Positions 48,001 through 53,939 of a stretch of DNA of 64,000 bases are shown here, one piece after another. The notes beneath the pieces were generated by a model. That model saw nothing but the letters and a program-made list of their open reading frames with translations. It searched no databases and was not told the origin of the DNA. The stretch covers positions 1 through 64,000 of the forward strand of contig JASAND010012963.1 of NCBI GenBank assembly GCA_030248195.1, in the 5' to 3' direction. Position 1 is the first letter of the stretch. Each line of letters starts with the position of its first letter. The DNA comes from Trissonchulus latispiculum. Its lineage: Eukaryota; Nematoda; Enoplea; Enoplida; Ironidae. The position numbers and the translations under genes were made by a program.

Positions 48001-48175
48001 GGTGTCCTGAGTCGGGTGGAGGCTGGGGACCTGATCCACCAGGCATCATAATTCCGCCTCCCATAACAGGACCGTATCCACAGTTGGGCTCCACTCCACT
48101 CATCATCTGACCGGAAGCCATCATTCCCCCCTGACTTCGGTTAGTTCCGCCAACCATGGTCCTATTCATGATCAT
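20838..48175 (-). CDS. ctnnb1: Beta-catenin (armadillo-repeat Wnt effector and adhesion protein), 11 coding exons
   Basis: Beta-catenin links cadherins to alpha-catenin and, when stabilised by Wnt signalling, co-activates TCF in the nucleus. Exons: 48175-47894, 35182-35080, 32238-31514, 29954-29695, 29322-29118, 28747-28564, 28257-28007, 27409-27023, 25929-25789, 24089-23921, 21016-20838. All introns are GT-AG, every phase agrees, and the joined frame is 962 codons including TGA. Residues 83-88 are DSGIQS, the GSK3/beta-TrCP degron, with further sites at S92 and S97. Armadillo repeats start near residue 350; VRLAGGLQKLVALL is nearly identical to vertebrates. Lysines in NESK and EENK match the TCF-binding charged buttons by my alignment. 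Odd points: the region before the repeats is about 200 residues longer than in vertebrates (Gln/Pro/Gly-rich), and there is almost no C-terminal tail. The last two exons are the least certain. Confidence 0.92.
21483..22295. mobile_element. Inverted copy of the GGGTTCTTGG repeat element (intronic)
   Basis: AGAACCTCAGAACCCCCATC at the left and CTTTTATCTTGACATGGGCC at the right mirror the copy at 12783-15375. It is interrupted by the GC-rich hAT element at 21621-21935. Confidence 0.6.
21621..21935. mobile_element. GC-rich 315-bp hAT-type element
   Basis: The ends TAGGGTTGTT and AACAACCCTA are inverted and flanked by CTTCAGCA (21613-21620) and CTTCAGCC (21936-21943), an 8-bp duplication with one mismatch. 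The interior is made of GGGCCGGGC-like palindromes, far more GC-rich than its surroundings. Confidence 0.8.
22296..23920. other. Last beta-catenin intron, remaining part
   Basis: AT-rich. A plus-strand frame of 119 codons (22911-23270) contains several cysteines but resembles nothing known and is antisense to the gene. No other feature is supported. Confidence 0.4.
23921..24089 (-). CDS. ctnnb1: Beta-catenin coding exon 10 (armadillo repeat)
   Basis: The acceptor TTTTTGAAG is weak and the donor is CAAAG|GTTCC. Phase 0 in, phase 1 out, residues 847-902. NNGLAIQTAWEINQIWKDGG fits an armadillo helix pattern after the conserved PMVLQ end of the exon before. Similarity is low; the phase fit on both sides is the main support. 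Confidence 0.55.
24090..25788. other. Beta-catenin intron 9
   Basis: AT-rich, with one unusual GC-richer stretch at 25000-25620 containing GGGGAGCGCCTCCCCCC and CCCGGCGGGGGTCC, resembling the interior of the G-rich transposons further right. No coding sequence recognised. Confidence 0.4.
25789..25929 (-). CDS. ctnnb1: Beta-catenin coding exon 9 (armadillo repeat)
   Basis: The acceptor GGTCGCTCTAG and donor CTCCAG|GTATGT bound 141 nt, phase 0 on both sides, residues 800-846. The stretch from SRILNTSRQFLINL to CPMVLQ aligns without gaps with the vertebrate repeat that ends TIPLFVQ, sharing the hydrophobic pattern and the Pro and Gln. Confidence 0.7.
25930..27022. other. Beta-catenin intron 8
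   Basis: No exon recognised. Includes a TTTTAAATTTT-rich stretch and a CTGGGGGG tract near 26720 (TTCTGGGGGGCTGCCGCATC), matching the GGGGGGCTGCGCC tract of the hAT-type element at 37342. Confidence 0.4.
27023..27409 (-). CDS. ctnnb1: Beta-catenin coding exon 8 (armadillo repeats)
   Basis: The acceptor TTTGTTTTAG and donor CGCAG|GTACCT bound 387 nt, phase 0 on both sides, residues 671-799. PGIPVLLRTIYAAQQQGNVE, then ACVILRHLSA and LALLQNLSNIPICRAEMNDF, match the vertebrate order (GIEALVRTV, ICALRHL, LIRNLALCPANHAPL). It ends LRAQQD as in vertebrate VRAHQD. Confidence 0.9.
28007..28257 (-). CDS. ctnnb1: Beta-catenin coding exon 7 (armadillo repeats)
   Basis: The acceptor TTTGTTTCAG and donor AATAAG|GTTTGT, phase 1 in and 0 out, residues 587-670. 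It encodes IMQALHRQLHCPRDTLILKS, LSVIRNISDQANQERG and ADILSNLTASNEENK. The last block mirrors GILSNLTCNNYKNK of vertebrates, with the terminal Lys conserved. Confidence 0.92.
28564..28747 (-). CDS. ctnnb1: Beta-catenin coding exon 6 (armadillo repeat)
   Basis: The acceptor TTGTTTTCAG and donor CAAAA|GTAAGA, phase 0 in and 1 out, residues 526-586. SDIASIINLSHPIFSTSVEE and LHALDFVRVISSANSNEIKQ align with the vertebrate repeat containing the RVLKVLSVCSSNK block. More diverged than its neighbours. Confidence 0.85.
29118..29322 (-). CDS. ctnnb1: Beta-catenin coding exon 5 (armadillo repeat, best-conserved segment)
   Basis: The acceptor TTTTTTGTAG and donor GCAAG|GTTTGT, phase 2 in and 0 out, residues 457-525. 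SVRLAGGLQKLVALLRHTDN is almost the vertebrate sequence, followed by MRGHNESK matching AYGNQESK. This exon alone identifies the family. Confidence 0.95.
29695..29954 (-). CDS. ctnnb1: Beta-catenin coding exon 4 (first armadillo repeats)
   Basis: The acceptor TTCTTTTCTAG and donor TGAC|GTAAGC, phase 0 in and 2 out, residues 371-457. AIIMKSATLLDDLVHRES continues DEDP of the exon before without a gap relative to vertebrates. LYRLSSHREGCLRISQTNGV matches the [20 protein letters not shown] block. Confidence 0.93.
30148..31440. mobile_element. TIR element in beta-catenin intron 3
   Basis: The ends share about 60 bp in inverted orientation, including ACTTTCTCCRATCTCGCTGA and TATTTTATTGTCCAAATGG. A partial copy of its interior lies at about 62500-62900 (shared ATCTATCCCTAGTAGTTTTT). 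It carries a G-rich tract near 30690. No protein-coding frame. Confidence 0.75.
31514..32238 (-). CDS. ctnnb1: Beta-catenin coding exon 3 (expanded N-terminal region, start of armadillo domain)
   Basis: The acceptor TATGCTTTTAG and donor GATCCG|GTATAT, phase 1 in and 0 out, residues 129-370. It begins with acidic, hydrophobic segments (ENILPDSISDALISDLGILP). A Tyr/Gln/Pro-rich part follows (QQQPQQQPHHSQHP, APPPYEITPLSP). It ends in NLNSALPEILRFLEDEDP, matching vertebrate RAIPELTKLLNDEDQ at the start of repeat 1. The corresponding vertebrate segment is far shorter. The PPPY motif could bind a WW domain; this is speculation. Confidence 0.92.
32459..33057. mobile_element. TIR element with GGCCGGTTCCATAAAA ends, copy 2 (intronic)
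   Basis: The left GGCCGGTTCCATAAAACTTT and right CTTTTATGGAACCGGCC are inverted repeats. The interior is filled with ACTAG, GTCGAG and CTCGAC motifs as in the copy at 10959-11507. It sits in beta-catenin intron 2. Confidence 0.75.
33058..33844. other. Intron 2 of beta-catenin, unassigned stretch
   Basis: 33200-33600 is less AT-rich than its surroundings and looks like a piece of former coding DNA, but every frame is broken and I recognise no family. The rest is AT-rich, with GCGAANTTCGC-type motifs shared with the 5994-6306 MITE. Confidence 0.35.
33845..34361. mobile_element. CTGGCATTTTTAGGG MITE, interrupted copy
   Basis: It begins CTGGCATTTTTTAGGGTTTT and ends CCCAATAAAAATGC. The intact relative is at 47444-47784. 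A segment of about 200 bp at roughly 34098-34291, starting AAAAGGTAACGG and ending CCTGTTACCTTTT, is absent from that relative and is probably a later insertion. Confidence 0.55.
35080..35182 (-). CDS. ctnnb1: Beta-catenin coding exon 2 (after the degron)
   Basis: The acceptor TCTCGTTGCAG and donor GAAA|GTAAGAG bound 103 nt, phase 0 in and 1 out, residues 95-129. It encodes EPSVYSSVSSGSGLRNDLVY and a Ser/Gly-rich stretch. It supplies S97, the nearest Ser after the degron, in the position range of the vertebrate CK1 priming site. Confidence 0.85.
35589..35949. mobile_element. CTGGGTTTNCTTTAG MITE, G/C-run rich
   Basis: CTGGGTTTTCTTTAGTGGGG at the left and CGCCTAAAATAAACCCAG at the right. Same family as 50683-51064 and the fragment near 63750-63880. 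Nested in the long-TIR element. Confidence 0.65.
36174..36533. mobile_element. TGGGCTTATTCTAG MITE
   Basis: The left TTGGGCTTATTCTAG and right CTAGAATAAGAACAG are inverted ends; the interior matches 42898-44520 (CAATAAACACCCTTCCCC). Nested in the long-TIR element. Confidence 0.65.
37342..37856. mobile_element. hAT-type MITE, CAGGGGCGCAC family, perfect 8-bp duplication
   Basis: CAGGGGCGCACCCAGG at the left and CTGGGTACGCCACTG at the right, flanked by GTACCAAC on both sides (37334-37341, 37857-37864). The interior has a CTGGGGGGCTGCGCCCCCCAG palindrome. It lies in intron 1 of beta-catenin. Confidence 0.92.
37865..39420. other. Beta-catenin intron 1 with short dispersed repeats
   Basis: TTTCAGCAGCACTCTACTGC occurs near 38775 and 38950 (and a variant near 36972). 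TGCGTAAATTTTGCGTATTT near 39060 belongs to a small family also at 42510-42600, 43500-43660 and 62905-62990. A GTAAGTAAGTAAGG tract lies near 38518. No gene. Confidence 0.5.
39421..40202. mobile_element. Long-TIR element with about 190-bp near-perfect arms, intronic
   Basis: The left arm 39421-39608 and right arm 40018-40202 are inverted copies with very few differences, with tips ACAAGAACC/GGTTCTTGT. The arms contain CATATGAG repeats and ATGAGCCTGTCCTACAACGA. The interior of about 410 bp has no gene. Confidence 0.88.
40320..41200. repeat. Tandem array, about 147-bp unit, six copies
   Basis: GAGCATGCARTTCTATGACA recurs at about 40367, 40517, 40667, 40814, 40961 and 41108, spaced 150, 150, 147, 147, 147. 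Each unit also has CCACCCCACCCCACCACAGC and TTGACCACTTTTGAAAAATT. A single diverged unit lies at 45850-45980. It lies inside beta-catenin intron 1. Confidence 0.92.
41217..41600. repeat. Tandem array, about 163-bp unit, two and a third copies
   Basis: GAGCTGGGCGCACCAGAAAA occurs at 41295 and 41458. The units contain GGACCTCCAGGAAACGGTTG. A diverged part-copy is at 46660-46760. Frames through it are open on both strands only because the unit lacks stops. Confidence 0.85.
41601..42300. repeat. Dispersed segment A, copy 1, ending in an 11-bp hairpin
   Basis: Shares about 600 bp with 46735-47430 (for example TTTTTTCCGGCTCYGGGAGG). It ends TGCGCAGCTTCTGCGCAGCC and the hairpin ATAGGGGTCGC/GCGACCCCTAT (42263-42288). 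The same end occurs inverted at 63912-64000. Confidence 0.7.
42941..44218. mobile_element. hAT-type element, CAGGGGCGCAC family, nested, 8-bp duplication
   Basis: CAGGGGCGCACCCAAGG and CTCTGGGTGCGCCACTG, flanked by CTTCCCCT at 42933-42940 and 44219-44226. It is longer than the copy at 37342 because it contains a GGTCTCG-rich insert (43120-43480) and a TACGCA-family segment. Confidence 0.92.
43120..43480. repeat. GGTCTCG simple repeats, two clusters
   Basis: Clusters of GGTCTCGGTCTCG at 43130-43215 and 43383-43475, separated by AT-rich DNA. Possibly subterminal repeats of an inserted element. Confidence 0.6.
45246..45840. mobile_element. Long-TIR element, degraded copy
   Basis: The left arm (ACAAGAACAAAAGTGTTCC ... 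GAGGCTCATATTGGCGTA) is nearly whole; the right arm is cut after GCCAATATGAGCCTCGTTGT. Closest to 39421-40202. Confidence 0.7.
45994..46273. mobile_element. hAT-type MITE, CAGGCCCGCACCCAGG family, copy 1
   Basis: The 16-bp ends are perfect inverted repeats (CAGGCCCGCACCCAGG / CCTGGGTGCGGGCCTG), flanked by CCCCCACC and CTCCCACC. It contains GCGCCGAAGGCGCG. An inverted copy lies at 63335-63605. Confidence 0.88.
46298..46658. mobile_element. hAT-type MITE, CAGGGGCGCAC family, 8-bp duplication CCTCCAGA
   Basis: CAGGGGCGCACATAAGG and CTATGTGCGCCACTG, flanked by CCTCCAGA at 46290-46297 and 46659-46666. Contains GTCCGCGCGTAGCGCGGAC and other CG-rich palindromes. Confidence 0.92.
46735..47430. repeat. 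Dispersed segment A, copy 2
   Basis: Matches 41601-42300 from AAAATAAGCGAAAAAA to the terminal hairpin, which here has a longer loop (47368-47407). Confidence 0.7.
47444..47784. mobile_element. CTGGCATTTTTAGGG MITE with TATAA duplication
   Basis: The left CTGGCATTTTTAGGG and right CCCACAAAAATGCCAG are inverted ends flanked by TATAA (47439-47443, 47785-47789). The interior has long G-runs. Confidence 0.8.
47894..48175 (-). CDS. ctnnb1: Beta-catenin first coding exon (start codon, degron)
   Basis: It starts at ATG 48175, the first in-frame ATG after an upstream stop, or two codons later at 48169. Donor CCAGA|GTATGC. It encodes residues 1-94: a Met/Gly-rich start, QPPPDSGHLLGPNPSP, then TQAWAMDNYVAVDSGIQS, the counterpart of vertebrate QQQSYLDSGIHS. 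Serines 84, 88 and 92 are spaced by four as in the GSK3 relay. A 5' UTR exon is expected further right and was not found. Confidence 0.9.
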
Positions 48176-49256
48176 CAGCACAAGTCTGCTATGGTGATAG
48201 GCGAAAGATTGATTGCCCAACTTGTTCAGGTCACCGTCACCCCAACTTCAACTGCCTGTGAAGTGCGGAGGAAGAGAACTTCGTATAGACGGCGATACTA
48301 TATATACGTACGTTAGTCGAATCTTCTTTGTCGAGGGTCAATAAGATGACTGACTTTCAAAAGGATTGTATGTAATACCTGCAAGCACAAATTTAACATA
48401 CGTACATTATAGCATCATTTCTTGACTGAACTTATTCTTGTAGGGGGTGGCGGCCGGCGGGCCGGGCTATATCATCGACGAGATTCCCGTTACTGAGCTT
48501 ATTCTACATAAAAGACCTCCCCCAAAAAGTGGGAGCCCCTTTTGGTCATAGTTTCACTGGAAATTTTGATTGGGGGAGGGGCAAACTGTGGAAATATGGT
48601 GGCCGACCCGCGAAATGTGATGGGGCTACCCCACCCAGAACCCGCCCCCCCCCAAAATTGGGACGTAAGAAAATCCAAAAAATGGTCTAAAAATGCTAAA
48701 TTACCTGTAATTTAACGCGTTTTCCGTAAAAATAAGGCTTGTTTTGATAGCTTTAGGCGTTTATACGCCGTTTTAAATTCTTCTAAGTCAAAATCTAAGA
48801 AAAATTTTTCAAAAAATAATTCGAATTTGAGGTCAGTTTTACTGTTAGACTTAGCCAACTTAGCTCTGGCGACCCTCCCCGAAACCGTGGGAAAATTTTA
48901 TATTTCACCCCAGAAATTGAGAAAAACCTTCCCCAGGGCGTGTTTGGACTTTGGACACTCCCTAGTAAGCCCACATGTGTACACGACTTCGAAACCTTCA
49001 GCGGCATAGTTGTGTTAGGGCGAGGGGACTGGGGTTCCCTCCACCCCCCTAAAATGACAAATTTCCGCAACCAAACCCCCCCCAAAGTTTGCTAACCCAC
49101 TAGATATTTGGCCTACCAGTGGGCAGAAATGGCAAACAAACTCGAAAATTTAGAGGTTCCTGGGCATTTTCGGAGACCCCCCTCCCCATCAAACCCCTCC
49201 CACCTACATTTTTTGTCCAGCCACACCTATGCTCAGCGAGGCATATATATATATAT
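48176..49256. other. Upstream of the beta-catenin start: 5' UTR/intron and G-rich repeat remnants
   Basis: 48180-48430 is ordinary sequence. From 48490 to about 49100 it is a degraded G-rich element (TGAGCTTATTCTA start, CACTGGAAATTTTGATTGGG). Similar sequence recurs at 53000-53300, 55660-55910, 56590-56720 and 58560-58990. Confidence 0.45.
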
Positions 49257-50063
49257 ACAAGAAATAAAAATGCTCCCCTGGAGCATGAAAAAGTAATATG
49301 GGTGATGGTGAGGTTGCAAAATCAAGGAAGGACTAGCTTTTAAAATGCTTAATGTGGGGCTAGGTTAAAAAATAGAAGAGGACTAGGTTGTGAGCGAATT
49401 AATATGGGCACAGCTTCGCCGAACAACCCATATTCGCGGTTTGTAAATGTAAATTATTATGCATATCCACGATACATTTGGTTTATAGTTCATAAATCAC
49501 CTACAGCTACGGTATGTGCTCGAGCTTTATTCGAACTTTTATTTTAGCAAACGTTTTCTTTGATAAGTGCTTCATACTAACCAGCGCATTTTACGCATCC
49601 ATTTATACGGAAAATTTAAATTCAAGAATAATTTAGGACTCTCCCACGATCTTCTATTTCCTCCTGACTTGGACCAATAGCTTTAGCATCATATCCTTAG
49701 ACCTCTCCTAGTAGTAGAGCCTGCGGTAGTTCAACACAACAAAATGATTATAATTTACGTATATATTCCTAGCAGCTAGTCTAGCAGCACATGCAAACAG
49801 CTATATTCGATGAGTATTCAACTGCTTAAATTTTTTATTGACTGACATTTATAGCTCTAAGCTAAGACGAAACGTGAAATCCCGCTAATATGGGTTGTGC
49901 GGCGAAGCTGTGACCATATTAATTCGCTCACAACCTAGTCCTCTTCTATTTTTTAACCTAGCCCCATATTAAGCATCTTAAAAACTAGTCCTCTCTTGAT
50001 TTGCAACCTCACCATCACCCATATTACTTTTTCATGCTAGAGAGGAGCATTTTTATTTCTTGT
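49257..50063. mobile_element. Long-TIR element, intact copy
   Basis: Arms of about 190 bp (ACAAGAAATAAAAATGCTCC at the left, GGAGCATTTTTATTTCTTGT at the right). Shares GACTAGGTTG and AGCTTCGCCGA motifs with 35254-36787. Confidence 0.85.
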
Positions 50064-50099
50064 CCTTCTGTCATTTTAAAGGATCCCTTTCCAGCAATG

Positions 50100-51351
50100 C
50101 GGTAATGGATACAAGGCGCTTGAACAGTGCCATGCTAAACGAGCGTAGTCGATTTACAATATATGCCCCCAACAAAACACCGAAAAACGCTGTTTTAAGG
50201 GGTTTGACCACTGGTCACTCCCTCGATTTCGGCAATATGCCCATTGAAACGAGCGTAGTGGATTTACAATATATGCCCCCAACAAAACGCCGAAAAACGC
50301 TGTTTTAAGGGGTTTGACCACTGGTCACTTCCCTCGATTTCGGCAGTATGCCCATTGAAACGAGCGTAGTCGATTTACTATATATGCCCCAGATCAAAAC
50401 CGCAGTTTTAGGCCGTTTGACCAGTGGTCAATAGGACTCCTAGGCCGTAGTGACCACCGGTCACTTCCCTCGATTTCGGCAATATGCCCATTGAAACGAG
50501 CGTAGTCAATTTACTATATACGCCCCCTACCAAAACGCCGAAAAACGCAGTTTTGGGCCGTTTGACCAGTGGTCAATAGGCCCCATCCATAGGCTGTAGT
50601 GACCAGTGGTCACTTCCGTCGGTTTCGGCGATATGCCCATTGAAACGAGCGTAGTCGATTTAATATATATGCCCCCAACCAACTGGGTTAACTTTAGGCA
50701 AAAAAAGTAGGGGGGAGTGGGGGGGGGGGGGAGCCCCCCCCCACTAGTGGGCGGGGGGGGGAGGTCGAAAAGTGGGGGGGATAAAATGGGCTAAAAATGA
50801 CAAAAATACCGTATAAAAGCCTGTTTGCTACATATACTGCTATAACTAAGCTTAAAAGTGCTCTAAAATTGAGTTTTAGCACCAAAAAGACGATTTTTGA
50901 CCAAAAATCCTAAAAATTTGGCACTTTCTGTGCACCTTAGGGTGAGTGGGGGGGGGGAGCCCAAAAAAGTGGGGGTGGGGCGGAGTGGAGGGGAAGAGGT
51001 CGATGGGGGGGAACCCGAAAAGTGGGGGGGGGGGCGCGCCACCCCCCCAGTAAAGTAAACCCAGACCAAAACGCCGAAAAACGCAGTTTTAGGCCGTTTG
51101 ACCAGTGGTCAATAGGCCCAATAGGCTGTATTGACCAGTGGTCACTTCCGTCGGTTTCGGCGATATGCCCATTGAAACGAGCGTAGTCGATTTACTATAT
51201 ATGCCCCCGACCAAAACGCCGAAAAGCGCAGTCTTAGGCCGTTTGACCAGTGGTCAATAGGCCCCATAGGCTGTAGTGACCAGTGGTCACTTCCGTCGGT
51301 TTCGGCGACATGCCCATTGAAACGAGCGTAGTCGATTTACTATCTATGCCC
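50100..51351. repeat. Tandem array with TTGACCASTGGTCA palindromes (units 111-150 bp)
   Basis: CCCATTGAAACGAGCGTAGT occurs at about 50239, 50350, 50487, 50637, 51168 and 51312. Later units are about 144-150 bp and contain two palindromes, TTGACCASTGGTCA and TGACCAGTGGTCA. A MITE (50683-51064) interrupts the array. A diverged unit appears at 52198-52340. Confidence 0.88.
50683..51064. mobile_element. CTGGGTTTACTTTAGGC MITE inserted in the tandem array
   Basis: CTGGGTTAACTTTAGGC at the left and AGTAAAGTAAACCCAG at the right, flanked by ACCAA (50678-50682, 51065-51069). It splits a unit of the array. The interior has G- and C-runs up to about 12. Confidence 0.82.
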
Positions 51352-52197
51352 TGGCTTTTTCCTACAGGGGGGGTGGGGGGCGCCCCCCCCAGAATTTCGT
51401 GCCCCCCCCCAGACTTGGGTTGCCCCCCCCCCAGAATCGTCCCCCCAGGATTCGGGGATTCCCCCCCCAGAACTTTTAAGTGCCCGAAAAAATAGGGTTT
51501 TGAGCATAGGTGTGGCTGGCGAAAAAAGTGGGGGTGGGGGTTCAGAAAAAAGTAGGGAGGGGGTTTGGCGAAAAAAGGGGGTAGGGGGGTCGCGAAAAGT
51601 CGATTTGGGAGGAGGGGTAAAAAATTTCGAGTGGGGGGGGGGTTGGCGGAAAATCGGTTTTTCGTTAAAAAATTGAAAAATTTTCTCAATTTACAGCTAT
51701 TTTTAACGATTTTTAGCTTAATTAAGCGAATTCTAGCAATTTTTTCGCTAATTTTTGGAATTTTTTGGGAAAATTTCGAATTTTTAGCTAAAATTTTCAA
51801 AAAATTTTCTAAAATTTAGGTAGGGGTTAGAAAATTTTTAGGGGGAGGGGTCTGAAAAAATCGATTTGGGGGAGGGGTTGGAAAAAATTTTTAGGGGGGG
51901 GGTCGGCGACCCCTCCATTTGGGGGGAGGGGTCCCCCCCACCCCCCCCCCCTAACACACCTATGGTTTTGAGGGTAAATTTAGAAAACTTTTTCGGCTTC
52001 GCCGGATTTTTAGACATTTTTTAGCTATTTTAAGCTTAAATTTAGGTTAAAAATAGTTAATATTTTAGCCCAATAGCTATTTTTTAAGCATTTTTTGAAA
52101 AAATTTTCTCCCCCCAGAAATTCGTGCCCCATACCTGGGGGGAGGGGACCGCCCCCCAGACTCCCCCCCCAGAAATTTTTGCCTAGGAAAAAGCCAA
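51352..52197. mobile_element. TGGCTTTTTCCTA MITE with ATGCCC duplication, host of a nested hAT
   Basis: TGGCTTTTTCCTACAG at the left and TAGGAAAAAGCCA at the right, flanked by ATGCCC (51346-51351, 52198-52203). It carries the hAT element 51505-51964. Confidence 0.78.
51505..51964. mobile_element. hAT-type element CATAGGTGTG, 8-bp duplication GTTTTGAG
   Basis: The ends CATAGGTGTG and CACACCTATG are flanked by GTTTTGAG at 51497-51504 and 51965-51972. The interior is extremely rich in G-runs separated by AAAAATTT. Confidence 0.9.
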
Positions 52198-52967
52198 ATG
52201 CCCCCGCCCAAAACGCCGAAAAACGCTGTTTAGAGGGAGTTTTCCCAACTTTGACCCTGGGCGAGGAACCACGGGAGCCATGCTGACCAGTGGTCACTTC
52301 GGGCGGTATTGGCAGTATGCCCATCGTTTTCAGCGTCCCTGATTTACTATCTATGGGCACCACCCCAAGGCCGAAAAACGCCATTTTTAGTGAATTTTAG
52401 GTAGGCCATTTCTAGTAAAAGTGGGACTTGGCAACTTTTCGCCCAAACAGGCCAAAAAATGCAAAGTTTGGGGACATCTCCTGAAAGCTAGGGAGCAAAA
52501 TTAAAAAAACCCCCTCGTTACTTTATGCACCCCTACTGGTAGTTTTCAACAATAGATACTAGACCTCTCCTCTCCAGCTTCTACCCAGTTCTAGAAAAGC
52601 GTAAACAAAATTTGCGGAAAATAGCGAAAGTCCGACTTTGGGACCTTGGCACAGAGCCAAAATTGGCCAGGTGCCAAAATGACCAAAAAAAGGTGTATAG
52701 CATGGGGGATCCTGTCTACCAACATATAATAGTAGTATGGTGCCAAAATGCCCACATCGTTCCAACACTTAACCGTAAAATGCATTTCCAATAAGCGTTA
52801 TTCACCGAGAAAAAAAACAAACGCGCGGTAACTATCGCCTAGTGCAAAAACTCGAAGTTTCGAATTCGAACCAAAAGTATGGTGATACTTGTAGTACTAC
52901 TCGAGTTGTTTACGATGGTAACCTTTTTACCACCGCCGAACCTCTAATTAGCTGGCACCTGGCCAAC
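52198..52967. other. Diverged array unit, then unassigned DNA
   Basis: 52198-52340 is a diverged unit of the 50100-51351 array. The rest shows no recognisable gene; short open frames on both strands lack similarity. Confidence 0.4.
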
Positions 52968-53912
52968 CACAGGTGTAACGGGGATTTGGGTTGGGGGGCC
53001 CCCTCCTTCCAAAATTTGGGGGCGGGCCAACTTTTTAGACCTCCCCCAAACCATAGTTTCCCTGGAACTTTGGGTCTCGGGGGGGGTAAATCTTGGCCGA
53101 CCTCCGAAATGTGATGGGGGGTACCCCCCCCAACCCCCCCCCCCCAGAATTCGGACCTCAGAAATTTCGAAAAATGGCCAAAAAATGCAAAATTTTCTGT
53201 AATTTAGCCCTTTTTTCATCAAAATAAGGCTTGTTCTTAACGTTTTAGGTGTTTTTGCACCGTTTTAAAGCGATTTTAGGTCAAAATTTTAGAAAAATTT
53301 TTCAAAAAATGACCATTTTTCGACCAAATTTAGCTAACTTTTTGGGTCCAAAAATCGTTGGGGGGGGGGTTCGGGGGGGGTAGCCAAAAGTTGGGGGAGG
53401 GTAAGTCAAAAAATCTGGGGGGGGGGGGGTAAATTTGGTAAAACATTTTGGGGGGGGGTAACCCCCCCCCCCCCAAAGGAAACTATGCCCCAAACCCCCC
53501 CAAACCTCCCCCAAAAATTTTTTTCCTATTTTTATGCCAAAAATCGCGTTTTCAGCCATTGCTAATGCGGAAAAACATCCAACCATTAACTAATTTTAAC
53601 ATTAGACAGGGGTTTTAAACTCAAAAACTTGGTTGCCAACATGTTTCTAACTACAAAATAAGGTCACTATTGAGTCAGACAGAAGGTCCATAAAACTGTT
53701 GAAAACGTGTATTTCACGCACTAATGAACACTTTAAGCCAAAAATTTGAACATTTTTGAAAAATTTTGCAAAATTTACCCTAAAAATACCCGAATTTTGG
53801 CCAATTTGTCGCGCCTTCGGCCGGGGGCCCCCAAAAATTTTTGGGGGTGGTTTGGAAAAATGGCTGGGGAGGGGAGGTGGCCCCCCCAAACCTCCCCCCA
53901 ATTACACCTATG
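52968..53912. mobile_element. hAT-type element CATAGGTGTAAC, long copy
   Basis: CACAGGTGTAACGGGG at the left and CCCCAATTACACCTATG at the right, flanked by TGGCCAAC and AGGCCAAC (7 of 8). Its right half is an inverted relative of 59073-59587 (GCGCCTTCGGCC near 53811). Confidence 0.82.
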
Positions 53913-53939
53913 AGGCCAACACGGTCTCCAGAGGGCCGC

